Shown here piece after piece: positions 9,927 to 19,500 of a stretch of 64,000 nucleotides of DNA (the first letter of the stretch is position 1; each line of letters starts with the position of its first letter). The DNA comes from an uncultured Cellvibrio sp. (GTDB lineage: Bacteria; Pseudomonadota; Gammaproteobacteria; Pseudomonadales; Cellvibrionaceae). Location of the stretch: positions 58,123 to 122,122 of the forward strand of contig CAMLKG010000011.1 in the NCBI GenBank assembly GCA_946480695.1, given 5' to 3'. A program made the position numbers and the translations under genes. The notes beneath the pieces are model-generated. The model had not been told where the DNA came from. It searched no databases and was given only the letters and a program-made list of their open reading frames with translations.

Positions 9927-10670
9927 ATGGCATGGCAGTGGTTTCACCGTTTGGGTTCCCCTCGTTGGTTTTATGAAAAAACAACTCCCTGGCTCCCCTG
10001 GCTCAGTGTGATAGGTATCGCGTTGATTGCGACGGGCGCTGTGTGGGGCTTGGCCTTCGCCCCGGCGGATTACAAACAGGGGAATAGCTACCGCATTATT
10101 TACATCCATGTTCCCGCAGCCTTCCTGGCCCTGGCGGGTTATTACATCATGGCGATTTCAGGTGCTATAGGCCTGATCTGGAAAATGAAATTGCCGTACA
10201 TGGTGATGAAATCGGCCGCGCCCATCGGGGCAATCCTGACATTTATATCCCTGGTTACCGGTTCTATATGGGGTAAGCCGACTTGGGGTACCTGGTGGGA
10301 GTGGGACGCCCGTATTACTTCAATGCTGATTTTATTTTTCCTTTACCTGGGCATGATTGCGCTCCAGCAAGCCTACCAGCATCGCGATACGGCAGATAAA
10401 GCCAGCGCTGTCCTCGCCCTGGTGGGGATGGTCAACATCCCGATTATTTATAAATCGGTGGATTGGTGGAACACCTTGCACCAGCCGGCAACTATTAAAT
10501 TCACGAGTAAATCAACGATTGATCCATCTATGCTTTATCCGTTGCTGGTGATGGTGATTGGATTCTACGTGTTTTATGCGCTGGTGCTGTTGTTGTACAC
10601 CCGTATTGAGGTCCTGCGTCGCGAAAATCGTACCCAATGGGTTAATGATTTGGTCGCCAATAGCAAATAA
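9927..10670 (+). CDS. ccmC: CcmC, heme-handling protein
   Basis: 247 residues with six membrane segments. The tryptophan-rich WWD-type motif WGTWWEWDAR is at 120-129 and is flanked by the conserved periplasmic histidines (His61 in YIHVPAA and a later one in LHQPATIKF). CcmC loads heme onto CcmE covalently on the periplasmic face. Part of the ccm run: 36 bases after ccmB and nine before ccmD. Confidence 0.96.
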   Translation: MAWQWFHRLGSPRWFYEKTTPWLPWLSVIGIALIATGAVWGLAFAPADYKQGNSYRIIYIHVPAAFLALAGYYIMAISGAIGLIWKMKLPYMVMKSAAPIGAILTFISLVTGSIWGKPTWGTWWEWDARITSMLILFFLYLGMIALQQAYQHRDTADKASAVLALVGMVNIPIIYKSVDWWNTLHQPATIKFTSKSTIDPSMLYPLLVMVIGFYVFYALVLLLYTRIEVLRRENRTQWVNDLVANSK

Positions 10671-10679
10671 CAGGTATCA

Positions 10680-10886
10680 ATGATGAAATTCCAATTTGAA
10701 ACTTTTGCTGATTTTTTGTCCATGAACGGCCACGGTGCCTATGTATGGGCCGCTTACGCCATTACGTTTATTTCGCTGGTTTATTTATTGTTAAGCCCGG
10801 TGTTGCAAAAAAAGGCATTTATCAAACAACAAAGAAAAATGCAGAGACTGGCCCAAATCACTCCTGAAGGGCAGGGCGCTGATTAA
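10680..10886 (+). CDS. ccmD: CcmD, small membrane factor
   Basis: 68 residues: one membrane helix (about 20-40, VWAAYAITFISLVYLLL) followed by a basic tail (QQRKMQRLAQI). This matches CcmD, which is needed for release of holo-CcmE from CcmABC. Identity rests on size, topology and position between ccmC and ccmE. The start is one of two adjacent codons in ATGATG. Confidence 0.9.
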   Translation: MMKFQFETFADFLSMNGHGAYVWAAYAITFISLVYLLLSPVLQKKAFIKQQRKMQRLAQITPEGQGAD

Positions 10887-10910
10887 TTTGATTTTAAAGA
10901 GAGCTTAACC

Positions 10911-11375
10911 ATGCATCCGGTTCGCAAGCAACGTTTGATGATTGTCGTTTTTATCGTGGTGTTTTCAAGTATTGCGGTTGGCCTTATGGCTTATGCGCTG
11001 CGTGAAAATATCAACCTGTTTTATCCACCCGGCAAAATTGCCGCAGGTGATGTCCCGCATAATACCCGCATCCGAGCGGGCGGTTGCGTCAAGCCGGGCA
11101 GTGTGCACCGCTCGGATGTTTCATTAGAAGTTAGCTTTCTGATTACCGATGGTGTTGCGGATGTGAAAGTAAATTTCAACGGAATTTTGCCGGATTTGTT
11201 TGCGGAGGGGGAAGCGGCGGTAATCAATGGGGTGGTTACCGAATCCGGAGAAATTAATGCAAGTGAGGTTCTGGCCAAACATGATGAAAACTACACGCCA
11301 CCGGAAGTTGCCGACGCAATGAAGGGCAAGGGTGAGCACCAAAAAACGTGTGAGGGTTTAAAGAATGGCGCTTGA
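10911..11375 (+). CDS. ccmE: CcmE, periplasmic heme chaperone
   Basis: 154 residues: an N-terminal membrane anchor (10-29) and an OB-fold periplasmic domain. The heme-binding histidine is His124 in LAKHDENYTPPE, with Tyr128 as the likely axial ligand. CcmE receives heme from CcmC and passes it to CcmF/CcmH. Two cysteines are present, Cys59 in RAGGCVKPGSV and Cys147 in the C-terminal tail; the first sits where other CcmE proteins mostly carry Met or Leu. The gene overlaps ccmF by 11 bases. Confidence 0.96.
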   Translation: MHPVRKQRLMIVVFIVVFSSIAVGLMAYALRENINLFYPPGKIAAGDVPHNTRIRAGGCVKPGSVHRSDVSLEVSFLITDGVADVKVNFNGILPDLFAEGEAAVINGVVTESGEINASEVLAKHDENYTPPEVADAMKGKGEHQKTCEGLKNGA

Positions 11376-13368
11376 TTTAATCCAACTAGCACCGGAGCTT
11401 GGGCAGTTCGCGTTAATCCTCGCGCTTTGTTTAAGTGTCGCCTTGTTTATATTGCCCCTGTCAGGAACCTATGTCGGCAGCAGCGTGTTGATGCAATCCG
11501 GTCGCTCACTGGCAACCGGGTTTTTTATATTTGTCGCTTTCTCGTTTTGTTGCCTGGTTTATTCATTTTTGCACGACGATTTTTCAGTGAAATATGTTGC
11601 CACTAACTCCAATTCACTCCTGCCTGTTTATTACAAAATCAGCGCCGTATGGGGTGGGCACGAAGGGTCACTATTGCTATGGATTTTAATGCTTGCCGGA
11701 TGGACCTTTGCCGTGGCTATTTTCAGTAAATCCTTACCTTTGGATATGCAGGCCCGCGTGTTATCCATTTTGGGCTTTGTGGCCGTCGGTTTCCTGCTTT
11801 TTATTTTGCTAACTTCCAACCCGTTTGATCGAATCCTTCCAATCCCCCCGCAAGATGGCAGCGATTTAAATCCGTTGTTACAGGATATCGGGCTGATAAT
11901 CCATCCACCTGTGCTGTACATGGGGTATGTAGGTTTTAGTGTAAGTTTCGCTTTTGCAATCGCTGCGCTGTTAACGGGTCGTTTGGATAGCGCCTGGGCT
12001 CGCTGGTCCCGCCCCTGGGCAACCATGGCGTGGGGATTTTTATCCGTGGGGATTGCCCTGGGCAGTTGGTGGGCCTATTACGAATTGGGTTGGGGAGGCT
12101 GGTGGTTTTGGGACCCGGTAGAAAATGCGTCGTTCCTGCCCTGGTTAATCGGCACTGCGTTAATCCATTCATTAGCGGTAACTGAAAAGCGCAGCTTATT
12201 TAAAAGCTGGACTATCCTTCTGGCGATTTTTACCTTCTCCCTCAGTTTGCTGGGGACCTTTCTGGTTCGTTCCGGAGTTTTAACGTCGGTACACGCATTC
12301 GCCAATGATCCGGAGCGCGGTGTATTTGTGTTGGGATTCCTGTTGGTGGTTGTGGGTGGCTCGCTAACGCTATATGCAATGCGTGCCCCGGTAGTCAAAG
12401 GCTCAACCGGCTTTGATTGGTTTTCTCGTGAGACCTTATTACTTGGCAATAATATTCTGCTGACCATCATTATGATTATGGTGCTCCTGGGTACGTTGTA
12501 CCCTTTAATTGCCGATGCGTTGGATTTGGGCAAGATTTCCGTGGGGCCGCCTTATTTCAATTTGTTCTTCTTGCCGTTAATGGGTTTGTTGTGTTTGTTA
12601 ATGGCGCTTGGTCCGGTTGCAAACTGGAAGCGGACATCGGGCCAACAAATGGTGCGGATTTTATGGAAACCCTGGGTAATCAGCTTGGTAACAGGTTTGT
12701 TATTTCCATTTTTTTATCGCGAGGAATACGAAATCCTGGCGGCATTAACTGTCTTTATCGCGAGCTGGATTATTATTGCTTTGATTGCCGACGTGTTAAA
12801 TCGTGTGCGAAATGCTGAAACTATTTTGGTTGGGTTGAAAAAATTAAGCCTAAGCTACTACGCGATGGTAATTGCCCACGCCGGTATAGCGGTAACTACG
12901 GTCGGAGTAGGGCTTACGACTATCTACACGGAGCAGCGCGACATTCGTATGGAAGTGGGGCAGCACGTAGAGGTTGTGGATTATGAATTCATATTGGAAA
13001 AGCTGGAACATATCGATGGCCCCAATTACCAGGCTGAACGGGCGCTCATCAAGGTAATGCAGGATGGAAAATTCCTGCGTGAAATGAAGCCGGAAAAACG
13101 CCGTTACCTTGCATCGGGCAACACCATGACTGAAGTTGCGTTGGATGTGGGTTTTTTCCGCGATCTATACGTGGCTATGGGTGAGCCGCTCACTGAAACC
13201 GCCTGGGCTATGCGCGTACATTTAAAACCCTTTGTGCGATGGATTTGGCTGGGTGCGTTAATGATGGCGTTTGGTGCGGTACTTGCCGTAGCGGATAAGC
13301 GCTATCGCAAAATCATAAAAGCAGAAAAACCGGTACTGGCAACGCCAGGAGTTCTTGCCAATGAATAA
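11365..13368 (+). CDS. ccmF: CcmF, heme lyase core
   Basis: 667 residues with about 14-15 membrane segments. The WWD-type motif WWAYYELGWGGWWFWDP lies near residue 235, flanked by conserved histidines (IIHPPVLYMGYVG upstream and LIHSLAVTEKR downstream). CcmF takes heme from CcmE and, with CcmH, attaches it to the CXXCH cysteines of apocytochromes. The start overlaps the ccmE end by 11 bases and the stop overlaps the ccmG start by eight, so ccmE-F-G are translationally coupled. Confidence 0.96.
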   Translation: MALDLIQLAPELGQFALILALCLSVALFILPLSGTYVGSSVLMQSGRSLATGFFIFVAFSFCCLVYSFLHDDFSVKYVATNSNSLLPVYYKISAVWGGHEGSLLLWILMLAGWTFAVAIFSKSLPLDMQARVLSILGFVAVGFLLFILLTSNPFDRILPIPPQDGSDLNPLLQDIGLIIHPPVLYMGYVGFSVSFAFAIAALLTGRLDSAWARWSRPWATMAWGFLSVGIALGSWWAYYELGWGGWWFWDPVENASFLPWLIGTALIHSLAVTEKRSLFKSWTILLAIFTFSLSLLGTFLVRSGVLTSVHAFANDPERGVFVLGFLLVVVGGSLTLYAMRAPVVKGSTGFDWFSRETLLLGNNILLTIIMIMVLLGTLYPLIADALDLGKISVGPPYFNLFFLPLMGLLCLLMALGPVANWKRTSGQQMVRILWKPWVISLVTGLLFPFFYREEYEILAALTVFIASWIIIALIADVLNRVRNAETILVGLKKLSLSYYAMVIAHAGIAVTTVGVGLTTIYTEQRDIRMEVGQHVEVVDYEFILEKLEHIDGPNYQAERALIKVMQDGKFLREMKPEKRRYLASGNTMTEVALDVGFFRDLYVAMGEPLTETAWAMRVHLKPFVRWIWLGALMMAFGAVLAVADKRYRKIIKAEKPVLATPGVLANE

Positions 13369-13906
13369 GCAGCGATTGTATTTATTCGCACCTTTGGTGA
13401 TTTTTACCATCCTTGCCATTTTATTTTGGCGTGGGTTATCCCTTAACCCAAACGATATGCCATCTGCGTTATTAAATAAGCCTGTCCCGGAATTTAATTT
13501 ACCGGTCTTGTCCGCACCGGAAAATCCGGCGGGGCTGGATAATGCCACTGCGGAAATGTTTAAGGGGAAAGCGAGTCTGGTAAATGTCTGGGCCACCTGG
13601 TGTGTTACCTGTCGGCAGGAGCATGAATTCCTGAATAAATTGCGTGCCGATGGCATAACGATTTATGGCATCAATTACAAGGACAACAGCGAAGACGCAC
13701 AGAAATGGCTGGCAGAATTGCACAATCCTTATATTTTCAGTGTGGTCGATGCCGACGGTCGATTGGGGTTGAATTTGGGTGTGTTCGGCGCACCGGAAAC
13801 CTATGTGATCGATAAAACAGGGGTGATTCGTTACAAACATATCGGAGACGTTAACGAAAAAAACTGGAATGAAACCATCAAACCGATATTTGAAAGTTTG
13901 CAATAA
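13361..13906 (+). CDS. ccmG: CcmG/DsbE, thiol reductant for apocytochrome c
   Basis: 181 residues: an N-terminal membrane anchor (6-24) and a periplasmic thioredoxin fold. The active site is Cys81-Val-Thr-Cys84 in NVWATWCVTCRQE; most CcmG proteins have CPT/SC. The family's GVFGAPETYVIDK segment is present. CcmG keeps the CXXCH thiols reduced for heme attachment. ATG 13361 follows AGGAG with nine bases of spacing; an in-frame TTG six bases earlier has no advantage. It is the last gene of the first ccm block and is followed by hairpins and tRNA genes. Confidence 0.94.
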   Translation: MNKQRLYLFAPLVIFTILAILFWRGLSLNPNDMPSALLNKPVPEFNLPVLSAPENPAGLDNATAEMFKGKASLVNVWATWCVTCRQEHEFLNKLRADGITIYGINYKDNSEDAQKWLAELHNPYIFSVVDADGRLGLNLGVFGAPETYVIDKTGVIRYKHIGDVNEKNWNETIKPIFESLQ

Positions 13907-13928
13907 CCTTGTTTGTAGCAAAACTATT

Positions 13929-13975
13929 TATGGAATTAAGACGGGATTTGATACACATCAAATCCCCTTTCCATA
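13929..13975. other. Composite inverted repeat after ccmG
   Basis: GGGATTTGA (13943-13951) and TCAAATCCC (13958-13966) form a perfect 9-bp stem with a six-base loop. An outer pair TATGGAA (13929-13935) and TTCCATA (13969-13975) extends it across unpaired flanks. There is only a short T tract inside the right flank, so it is a weak terminator at best; it could also be an mRNA 3'-end structure for the ccm transcript. Confidence 0.6.
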
Positions 13976-14012
13976 CGTAATAAACGCGTAAGGTCCCTAA
14001 TACAGCAGGCAT

Positions 14013-14043
14013 AAAAAAAGCCCCAGATAAGGGGCTTTTTATT
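14013..14043. terminator. Bidirectional terminator between ccmG and the tRNA genes
   Basis: AAAAAAAGCCCC, a six-base loop and GGGGCTTTTT form a compact GC stem with A and T runs on both sides. It lies nine bases past the 3' end of tRNA-Asp, so it most likely ends the minus-strand tRNA transcript and also blocks readthrough from ccmG. Confidence 0.85.
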
Positions 14044-14051
14044 TCAGAAAG

Positions 14052-14128
14052 TGGCGGACCGGACGGGGCTCGAACCCGCGACCTCCGGCGTGACAGGCCG
14101 GCATTCTAACCGACTGAACTACCGGTCC
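14052..14128 (-). tRNA. tRNA-Asp (GTC)
   Basis: The 77-base complement folds as a cloverleaf. The acceptor arm GGACCGG pairs with CCGGTCC, the discriminator is G and CCA is encoded. The D arm contains AGTTCAGTCGGTTAGAA, the anticodon stem-loop is GCCGGCCTGTCACGCCGG with anticodon GTC, and the T arm is CGGGTTCGAGCCCCG. It lies 40 bases downstream of tRNA-Val on the same strand. Confidence 0.97.
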
Positions 14129-14168
14129 GCAGCGTCACAAAAAACCACAGCTACCTTGTGGGTAAGAG

Positions 14169-14244
14169 TGGTGGGCGGTACAAGACTCGAACTTGTGACC
14201 CATGCCTTGTAAGGGCATTGCTCTACCAACTGAGCTAACCGCCC
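14169..14244 (-). tRNA. tRNA-Val (TAC)
   Basis: The 76-base complement gives acceptor GGGCGGT paired with ACCGCCC, discriminator A and encoded CCA. The D arm contains TAGCTCAGTTGGTAGAGC, the anticodon loop is CTTACAA (anticodon TAC) and the T arm contains AAGTTCGAGTCTT. It is upstream of tRNA-Asp in what is probably one transcript, opposite in direction to the ccm genes on both sides. Confidence 0.97.
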
Positions 14245-14469
14245 GGGATTTACGCTTTTCAGCGCTCACCTTGTTGGTGGCGCGTATTCTAATCATGTAA
14301 AACTATCGGTCAACCCTTTTTTAACGCTTTCGTCATTTTTTTGAAAAAAGAGCAAAAAACGATTGGAAAACAAACACTTGTGTTTAGTTTTTAATCTTGA
14401 GCAAAGTTTCCCGTCTGCGACTGTGAGTTGTTATACTCGCGCAAATTTTTTGGTTTTCTGGAACAGCCC

Positions 14470-14973
14470 ATGAATAACATTCTAATAAAAGTATTCGCGG
14501 TATTTGGTCTTGTCTTACCTATGCAGCTAGGTTATGCGGCGATTGAAATTCACGAATTCAAGAACGAAATCGATCGGCAACGTTATCAAAGCTTTATCGA
14601 GGAAATGCGTTGCCCGAAATGTCAAAATCAAAATCTGTCCGGCTCGGATTCACCCATCGCAATGGATTTGCGCCGGGAACTTTACCTGATGATAGAGCAG
14701 GGTAAATCCGACCAGGAAATTGTTAATTTTATGGTGGAGCGGTATGGCGAATTTATTCTTTATCGCCCGCGTTTAAGCCCCGCGACTTTATTGCTCTGGG
14801 CAGCTCCCGTGTTATTGCTGGTGTTGGGTGCGTTGTTATTACTATTGATTGTGCGCAAACGTCGCCGCATGGCAATGGCGGTTGAAGCCGGTTTATCGCA
14901 ACAAGAGCGGGCGCGCCTGGACGCGTTACTAAACACCGATTCAAAAAATAATAAACAGGGGGACTCCAAATGA
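14470..14973 (+). CDS. ccmH: CcmH, thiol-reducing heme lyase subunit
   Basis: 167 residues. A signal peptide is followed by the family motif MRCPKCQNQNLSGSDSP with Cys48 and Cys51, then one membrane helix (about 105-128) and a basic cytoplasmic tail. CcmH works with CcmG and CcmF in reducing apocytochrome c. ATG 14470 was chosen because it starts a proper signal sequence; the in-frame extension to 14428 is not signal-like. The stop and the ccmI start overlap as ATGA. In most relatives ccmH directly follows ccmG; here two tRNA genes intervene, so it needs its own promoter in 14245-14469. Confidence 0.94.
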   Translation: MNNILIKVFAVFGLVLPMQLGYAAIEIHEFKNEIDRQRYQSFIEEMRCPKCQNQNLSGSDSPIAMDLRRELYLMIEQGKSDQEIVNFMVERYGEFILYRPRLSPATLLLWAAPVLLLVLGALLLLLIVRKRRRMAMAVEAGLSQQERARLDALLNTDSKNNKQGDSK

Positions 14974-16250
14974 TGTCCTTATGGTTGGGGGCATCGCTCC
15001 TCTGTGTAATTGCACTGGTGTGTGTTTTTTGGCCATTGTTCCGCCAGCGGCGGGAAGTGGTAGCCCAGTCTATGGTCAATGAGGTCGAAACTCGCCTTGA
15101 TGAAAATATTCGCCTGTTTCGCGAGCACATTGTGGAACTGGACGCTCAATTGGCTGCGGGACGAATTGACGAAGCCCAACATGCGCAACTTAAATTGGAA
15201 CAGGAACGCACCCTCCTTGAGGATGAGGCGAGTGTCCGGTCGGCCCTGCCGACCGCGGCGGGTAAGTTTGGTATCAAGACTTTTATGGCGGTAGCTGCTT
15301 TGGTGGTAGCTGGTGCCTGGGGTTTATACCAGCATCTGGGAAGTAGTGCCGATGTTGAAGTACGGCAAGCCCAGGAATTGAAGCAAAAGCTGGATATGGA
15401 GGATGTCACTGCCGGCCGCAATCCCGATCCGATCCGTACCCGTGAACTTAATCGCTTGATTGAGGGCCGCCTTGTCGATAACCCGGATAATGTGCAGTAC
15501 TGGTTCTTCCTGGCGCGTAACTACATGGAACTGAACGAGTTTGAAAAAGCGGTAACTGCGTACCGGCAGGTGCTGGAGCGCGACAAGGACTCACCCATGG
15601 TTATGGCAGAACTGGCGCAAGCAATGTTTTTGCGTGATGGCCGCCAAACCAATCCGGCAATTAATGACCTGGTTGCCAAAGTCCTTAAAGCCGAACCGGA
15701 TAACACCATGGCGCTCGGCCTGGCGGGTATAGATGCGTTTAACAAAAAGGATTATGTCGCGGCCATCAAGTATTGGGAAAGGGTCGTTAAATTGGTCGGG
15801 TCTGAATCCCAGGCCGGATTGTCGCTCTCGGCCGGTATTGAGCAGGCGGCGACCCTCTTTTTTAGCCAGGGGGGAACGCTGGAGCAATTGGAAGCGGCGC
15901 GCAAGGGGCGGCAGATTGGTGTGATGGTGCGGCTGTCGGATAATGTGCAAGCATCACCGGACCAGACTGTCTTTGTCTATGCGCGCGCCTATCAAGGGGC
16001 AAAGATGCCGTTGGCGATTGACCGGGTAAAAGTATCCGACCTGCCCAGGGTTGTGTTCCTGGATGAATCCATGGCGATGACGCCCGCGATGAGCCTAGGG
16101 ACGGTAGACAAGGTGGAAATTATTGCCCGCATCTCCACCGACGGCACCGCAACAGCCAAACCGGGTGATTGGGAGGGTAGTGTGGCGCCAGTTGATGTTG
16201 CTGCACCAGGCTCCGTTATTGATGTAACCATTAACCGGCAATTGAAATAA
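14970..16250 (+). CDS. ccmI: CcmI, apocytochrome c chaperone with TPR repeats
   Basis: 426 residues. Residues 1-20 form the first membrane helix, a heptad-like cytoplasmic loop follows (about 25-90) and a second helix is at 100-118. TPR-type repeats come next (about 165-300: YWFFLARNYMELNEFEKAVTAY and similar), then a C-terminal beta-type domain (about 315-426) with VFVYARAYQGAKMPLAIDR. CcmI presents apocytochromes to the CcmFH lyase. It overlaps ccmH by four bases and is followed by a terminator. Confidence 0.92.
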   Translation: MMSLWLGASLLCVIALVCVFWPLFRQRREVVAQSMVNEVETRLDENIRLFREHIVELDAQLAAGRIDEAQHAQLKLEQERTLLEDEASVRSALPTAAGKFGIKTFMAVAALVVAGAWGLYQHLGSSADVEVRQAQELKQKLDMEDVTAGRNPDPIRTRELNRLIEGRLVDNPDNVQYWFFLARNYMELNEFEKAVTAYRQVLERDKDSPMVMAELAQAMFLRDGRQTNPAINDLVAKVLKAEPDNTMALGLAGIDAFNKKDYVAAIKYWERVVKLVGSESQAGLSLSAGIEQAATLFFSQGGTLEQLEAARKGRQIGVMVRLSDNVQASPDQTVFVYARAYQGAKMPLAIDRVKVSDLPRVVFLDESMAMTPAMSLGTVDKVEIIARISTDGTATAKPGDWEGSVAPVDVAAPGSVIDVTINRQLK

Positions 16251-16364
16251 GCCCGGATGCTCCAGAGGGACGGCCTGGCCTATTTTGAATAAAATTTGTG
16301 CGCTTTTTTGACCTGTTTGGCTTTGTGTTTCACGGCGGGTGTAAAGCGCGGCGTAAATGTGTAG

Positions 16365-16405
16365 AATCCCGCCCTTAAATGTTTTTTACGGGTGGGATTT
16401 TTTTT
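16365..16405 (+). terminator. Rho-independent terminator after ccmI
   Basis: AATCCCGCCC (16365-16374) pairs with GGGTGGGATT (16390-16399, one G-T wobble) and is followed by a run of Ts. The 299 bases between ccmI and smc otherwise hold only the presumed smc promoter; I see no other gene there. Confidence 0.8.
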
Positions 16406-16549
16406 GGCCGCTTATAAAAAACACGAGAAAAATCAATTAGCTAGGCAGTAGTTCTGTCGGCGGATAATTATTAGCCAGGCGCGGTTGGGAGTGGGGGCGC
16501 TTCCAGCACGGGAAACCTGGCAGGTATGAATAAATGGTGATGTGGAACT

Positions 16550-19500
16550 ATGCGGCTAAAGTGCATTAAGCTGGCTGGCTTTAAATCCTTTGTTGACCCG
16601 ACCACGGTTAACTTTCCCAGCAATTTGTGCGCGGTGGTTGGCCCCAACGGTTGCGGTAAATCCAACATCATCGATGCTGTGCGCTGGGTAATGGGTGAGT
16701 CATCGGCCAAGAACCTGCGCGGCGAAAACATGACCGACGTTATATTTAACGGGTCCAGTGGCCGTAAACCTGTTGGCCAAGCTTCCATTGAGTTGGTGTT
16801 CGATAATTCGGATGCGACTCTCACCGGCGAATATGCCGCATTCACCGAAATCAGTATTAAACGTAAAGTTTCTCGCGATGGCGATAACAGCTATTACCTG
16901 AATGGCACCAAGTGCCGCCGACGCGACATTACCGATATTTTCCTCGGTACCGGTTTAGGGCCACGCAGCTACGCCATTATCGAACAGGGCATGATTTCCA
17001 AACTGATCGAAGCCAAGCCCGAGGAGTTGCGTGTTTATATTGAAGAAGCCGCAGGTATTTCCAAATATAAAGAGCGCCGTAAGGATACTGAAAGCCGTAT
17101 GCGTCGCACCCAGGAAAACCTGGAACGCCTGACCGATATTCGCGATGAATTGGAACGCCAGTTGTCCCGCTTGCAGCGGCAGGCCCAGGCCGCAGAGAAA
17201 TATGCTGAATATAAAAAAGAAGAACGTTTATTAAAAGCGCAATTGCAGGCATTGAAATTCCAGCAATTGGATGAGCAGGCCAAAGGTAAACAGGCCGGCA
17301 TTCGCGAGCTGGAATTGCGCATGGAATCTTTTGTGACCGACCAGGTCAACAAGGACACGCAAATTGAAAAATATCGTACGCAATACACAGAGCTGGGCGA
17401 TAAATTTAACGAAGTCCAGGGACGTTATTACGCGATCGGTGCGGAAATAGCGCGCCTGGAACAAAGCATACAGCACGCCAACGAGCGCGCACGCCAATTG
17501 CAAGCCGACCTGGATCAAACAACACGCGATAGTAAAGAAGCTGAAGAAAGCCTGGCGATAGATACGCAAAAAGCGGAAGCCTGGGAAGCAGAATTGCTGG
17601 AACTGGAGCCGGAACTGGATTTGGTGAAAGCGGCCGAAGAAACTTCCAGTGAATCATTAATCGATGCTGAGGAATCCATGCAGCGTTGGCAAAATGAATG
17701 GGATAGTTTCAACCAGCGCGCTTCCGAGCCGCGTCAGCGTGCGGAAGTGCAACAGTCGCGCATCCAGCACCTTGAACAGGTACAGCAACGCCTGTTGCAG
17801 CGTATCGAAAAATTGCGCGAAGAAAAAAATAATCTGCAAGAAGGGTCGGAAGATGAATCCATCCATCAGCTCAACGAGCAACTGGTGGAAATGGATTTGG
17901 TGGCGGAAGAGAAACGGGCAAAATTGGATTCTCTATCAGAGCAACTGGATACCACCCGCAACGATAACAATCGCCTGGTTAATGAACTCGACCAGGTAAA
18001 AAGTAAATTGCAAACCATGCGCGGCCGCCATGCCTCATTAGAAGCATTGCAGCAGGCGGCGCTGGGTGAAAAAAATAAAGCGGTTACCCAATGGTTAATC
18101 CAGCAGGGTTTAAGCAGCAATTCTCGCCTGGCCGAAACGGTCAGTGTTAATGATGGTTGGGATAAAGCGCTGGAAACTGTTTTGGGTTCCAGCTTGCAAG
18201 CGGTTTGCGCTGATAATCTGGAGTCCGTCGCAAGCCTGGTGGGAGAGTTAACCCAGGGCGAATTGGTACTGTTTGACACTGCTGCAAAATCCGCAACACC
18301 CTCTTTTACCCGGGCTCATTTATTAAGCGAAAAAGTCAGCGCTACCTGGGATGTCAGCGGTGTGCTCGCCGGTATCTATATTGCCGAAAACCTCACCGAC
18401 GCAATGGCGTTGCGCCAACAGCTATCAGCTAATGAATCTGTAATTACCCGCGATGGTATTTGGTTAAGCCCGCATTGGATTCGAGTGACGCGCGACACCG
18501 ATGCCAGTTTCGGCGTGATCGCTCGCCGCCAGGAATTGGAAGAATTAAGCGCGCAATTATCAGATGCGGGGGAACAAGTTGAATTATTGAATTCGCAACT
18601 CGAAGAAGGGCGCGCGACCATAAAGCGGCTTGAGCAGGATCGTGAGACCCTTCGTCGCGAAGTGGATGAGCAAAACCGCAAATATGGTGAATTGCGTTCA
18701 CAGCTCAGTGCAAAACAAGTAAGGGTGGAACAAATCAATATGCGCCGCGAGCGCGCGGAAAACGAAATCCGTGAAGCGCGTGAGCAAATGGAACAGGAAG
18801 CGGAACATTTATCGGAAGCGCGCATGATCCTGGGGGAAGCCATCGAAATGATGGAGCAGGACACGGAATTACGCGAGGCGCTTTTGCAACAGCGTGACGA
18901 CATCCGCAGCGGACTGGATACTGCCCGTCAACGCGCTCGCCATGACAAAGACAAAGCCCATGAATTGGCGATGCGTTTCCAGTCGGTAAAAACCCAATTG
19001 GATTCCATCCGCATGGGGATTGGCCGGTTGCAAGAACAAGCCTCGCGTTTGCAAGAGCGCCGGGAAAATCTGTTGGCAAGCATCGCGGACAATCGCGATC
19101 CGGTTGAAGAATACAAACTTGAACTTGAGGCTAGCCTTGCCAAACGTTTATCTGTCGAGGCCGCTTTAACCGAGGCGCGCCGGGCATTGGAAACAGTCGA
19201 ACATGAGTTGCGTAATTCCGAGCAGGCACGCAGCCGCGCCGAGCAGGAAGTGCAAGCGGTGCGCGCACACCTGGAACAAGAGCGCCTTGCAGCGCAAATG
19301 TTTGAAGTTCAACGGGCGACTATTGTTGAGCAATTACAGGAAGAAGAATTAAGCCTTGAAGCCATTCTGGCCGACATGCCGGAAGGTACGGAAGTAAAAC
19401 CGCTGGAAGAAGAATTGGAAGCGATTGCGGGCCGTATTGCTCGCCTTGGCCCAATCAACCTTGCGGCGATTGACGAATACAAAACAGAATCCGAGCGCAA

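Noticed and set aside
11631..12533. Minus-strand reading frames opposite ccmF
   Set aside because: ccmF is clear and complete; the opposite frames have no family signal or ribosome site.
14052..14244. tRNA genes as attachment site of a genomic island
   Set aside because: No integrase, direct repeat of a tRNA end or foreign cargo is present nearby; the flanking genes are ccm genes.
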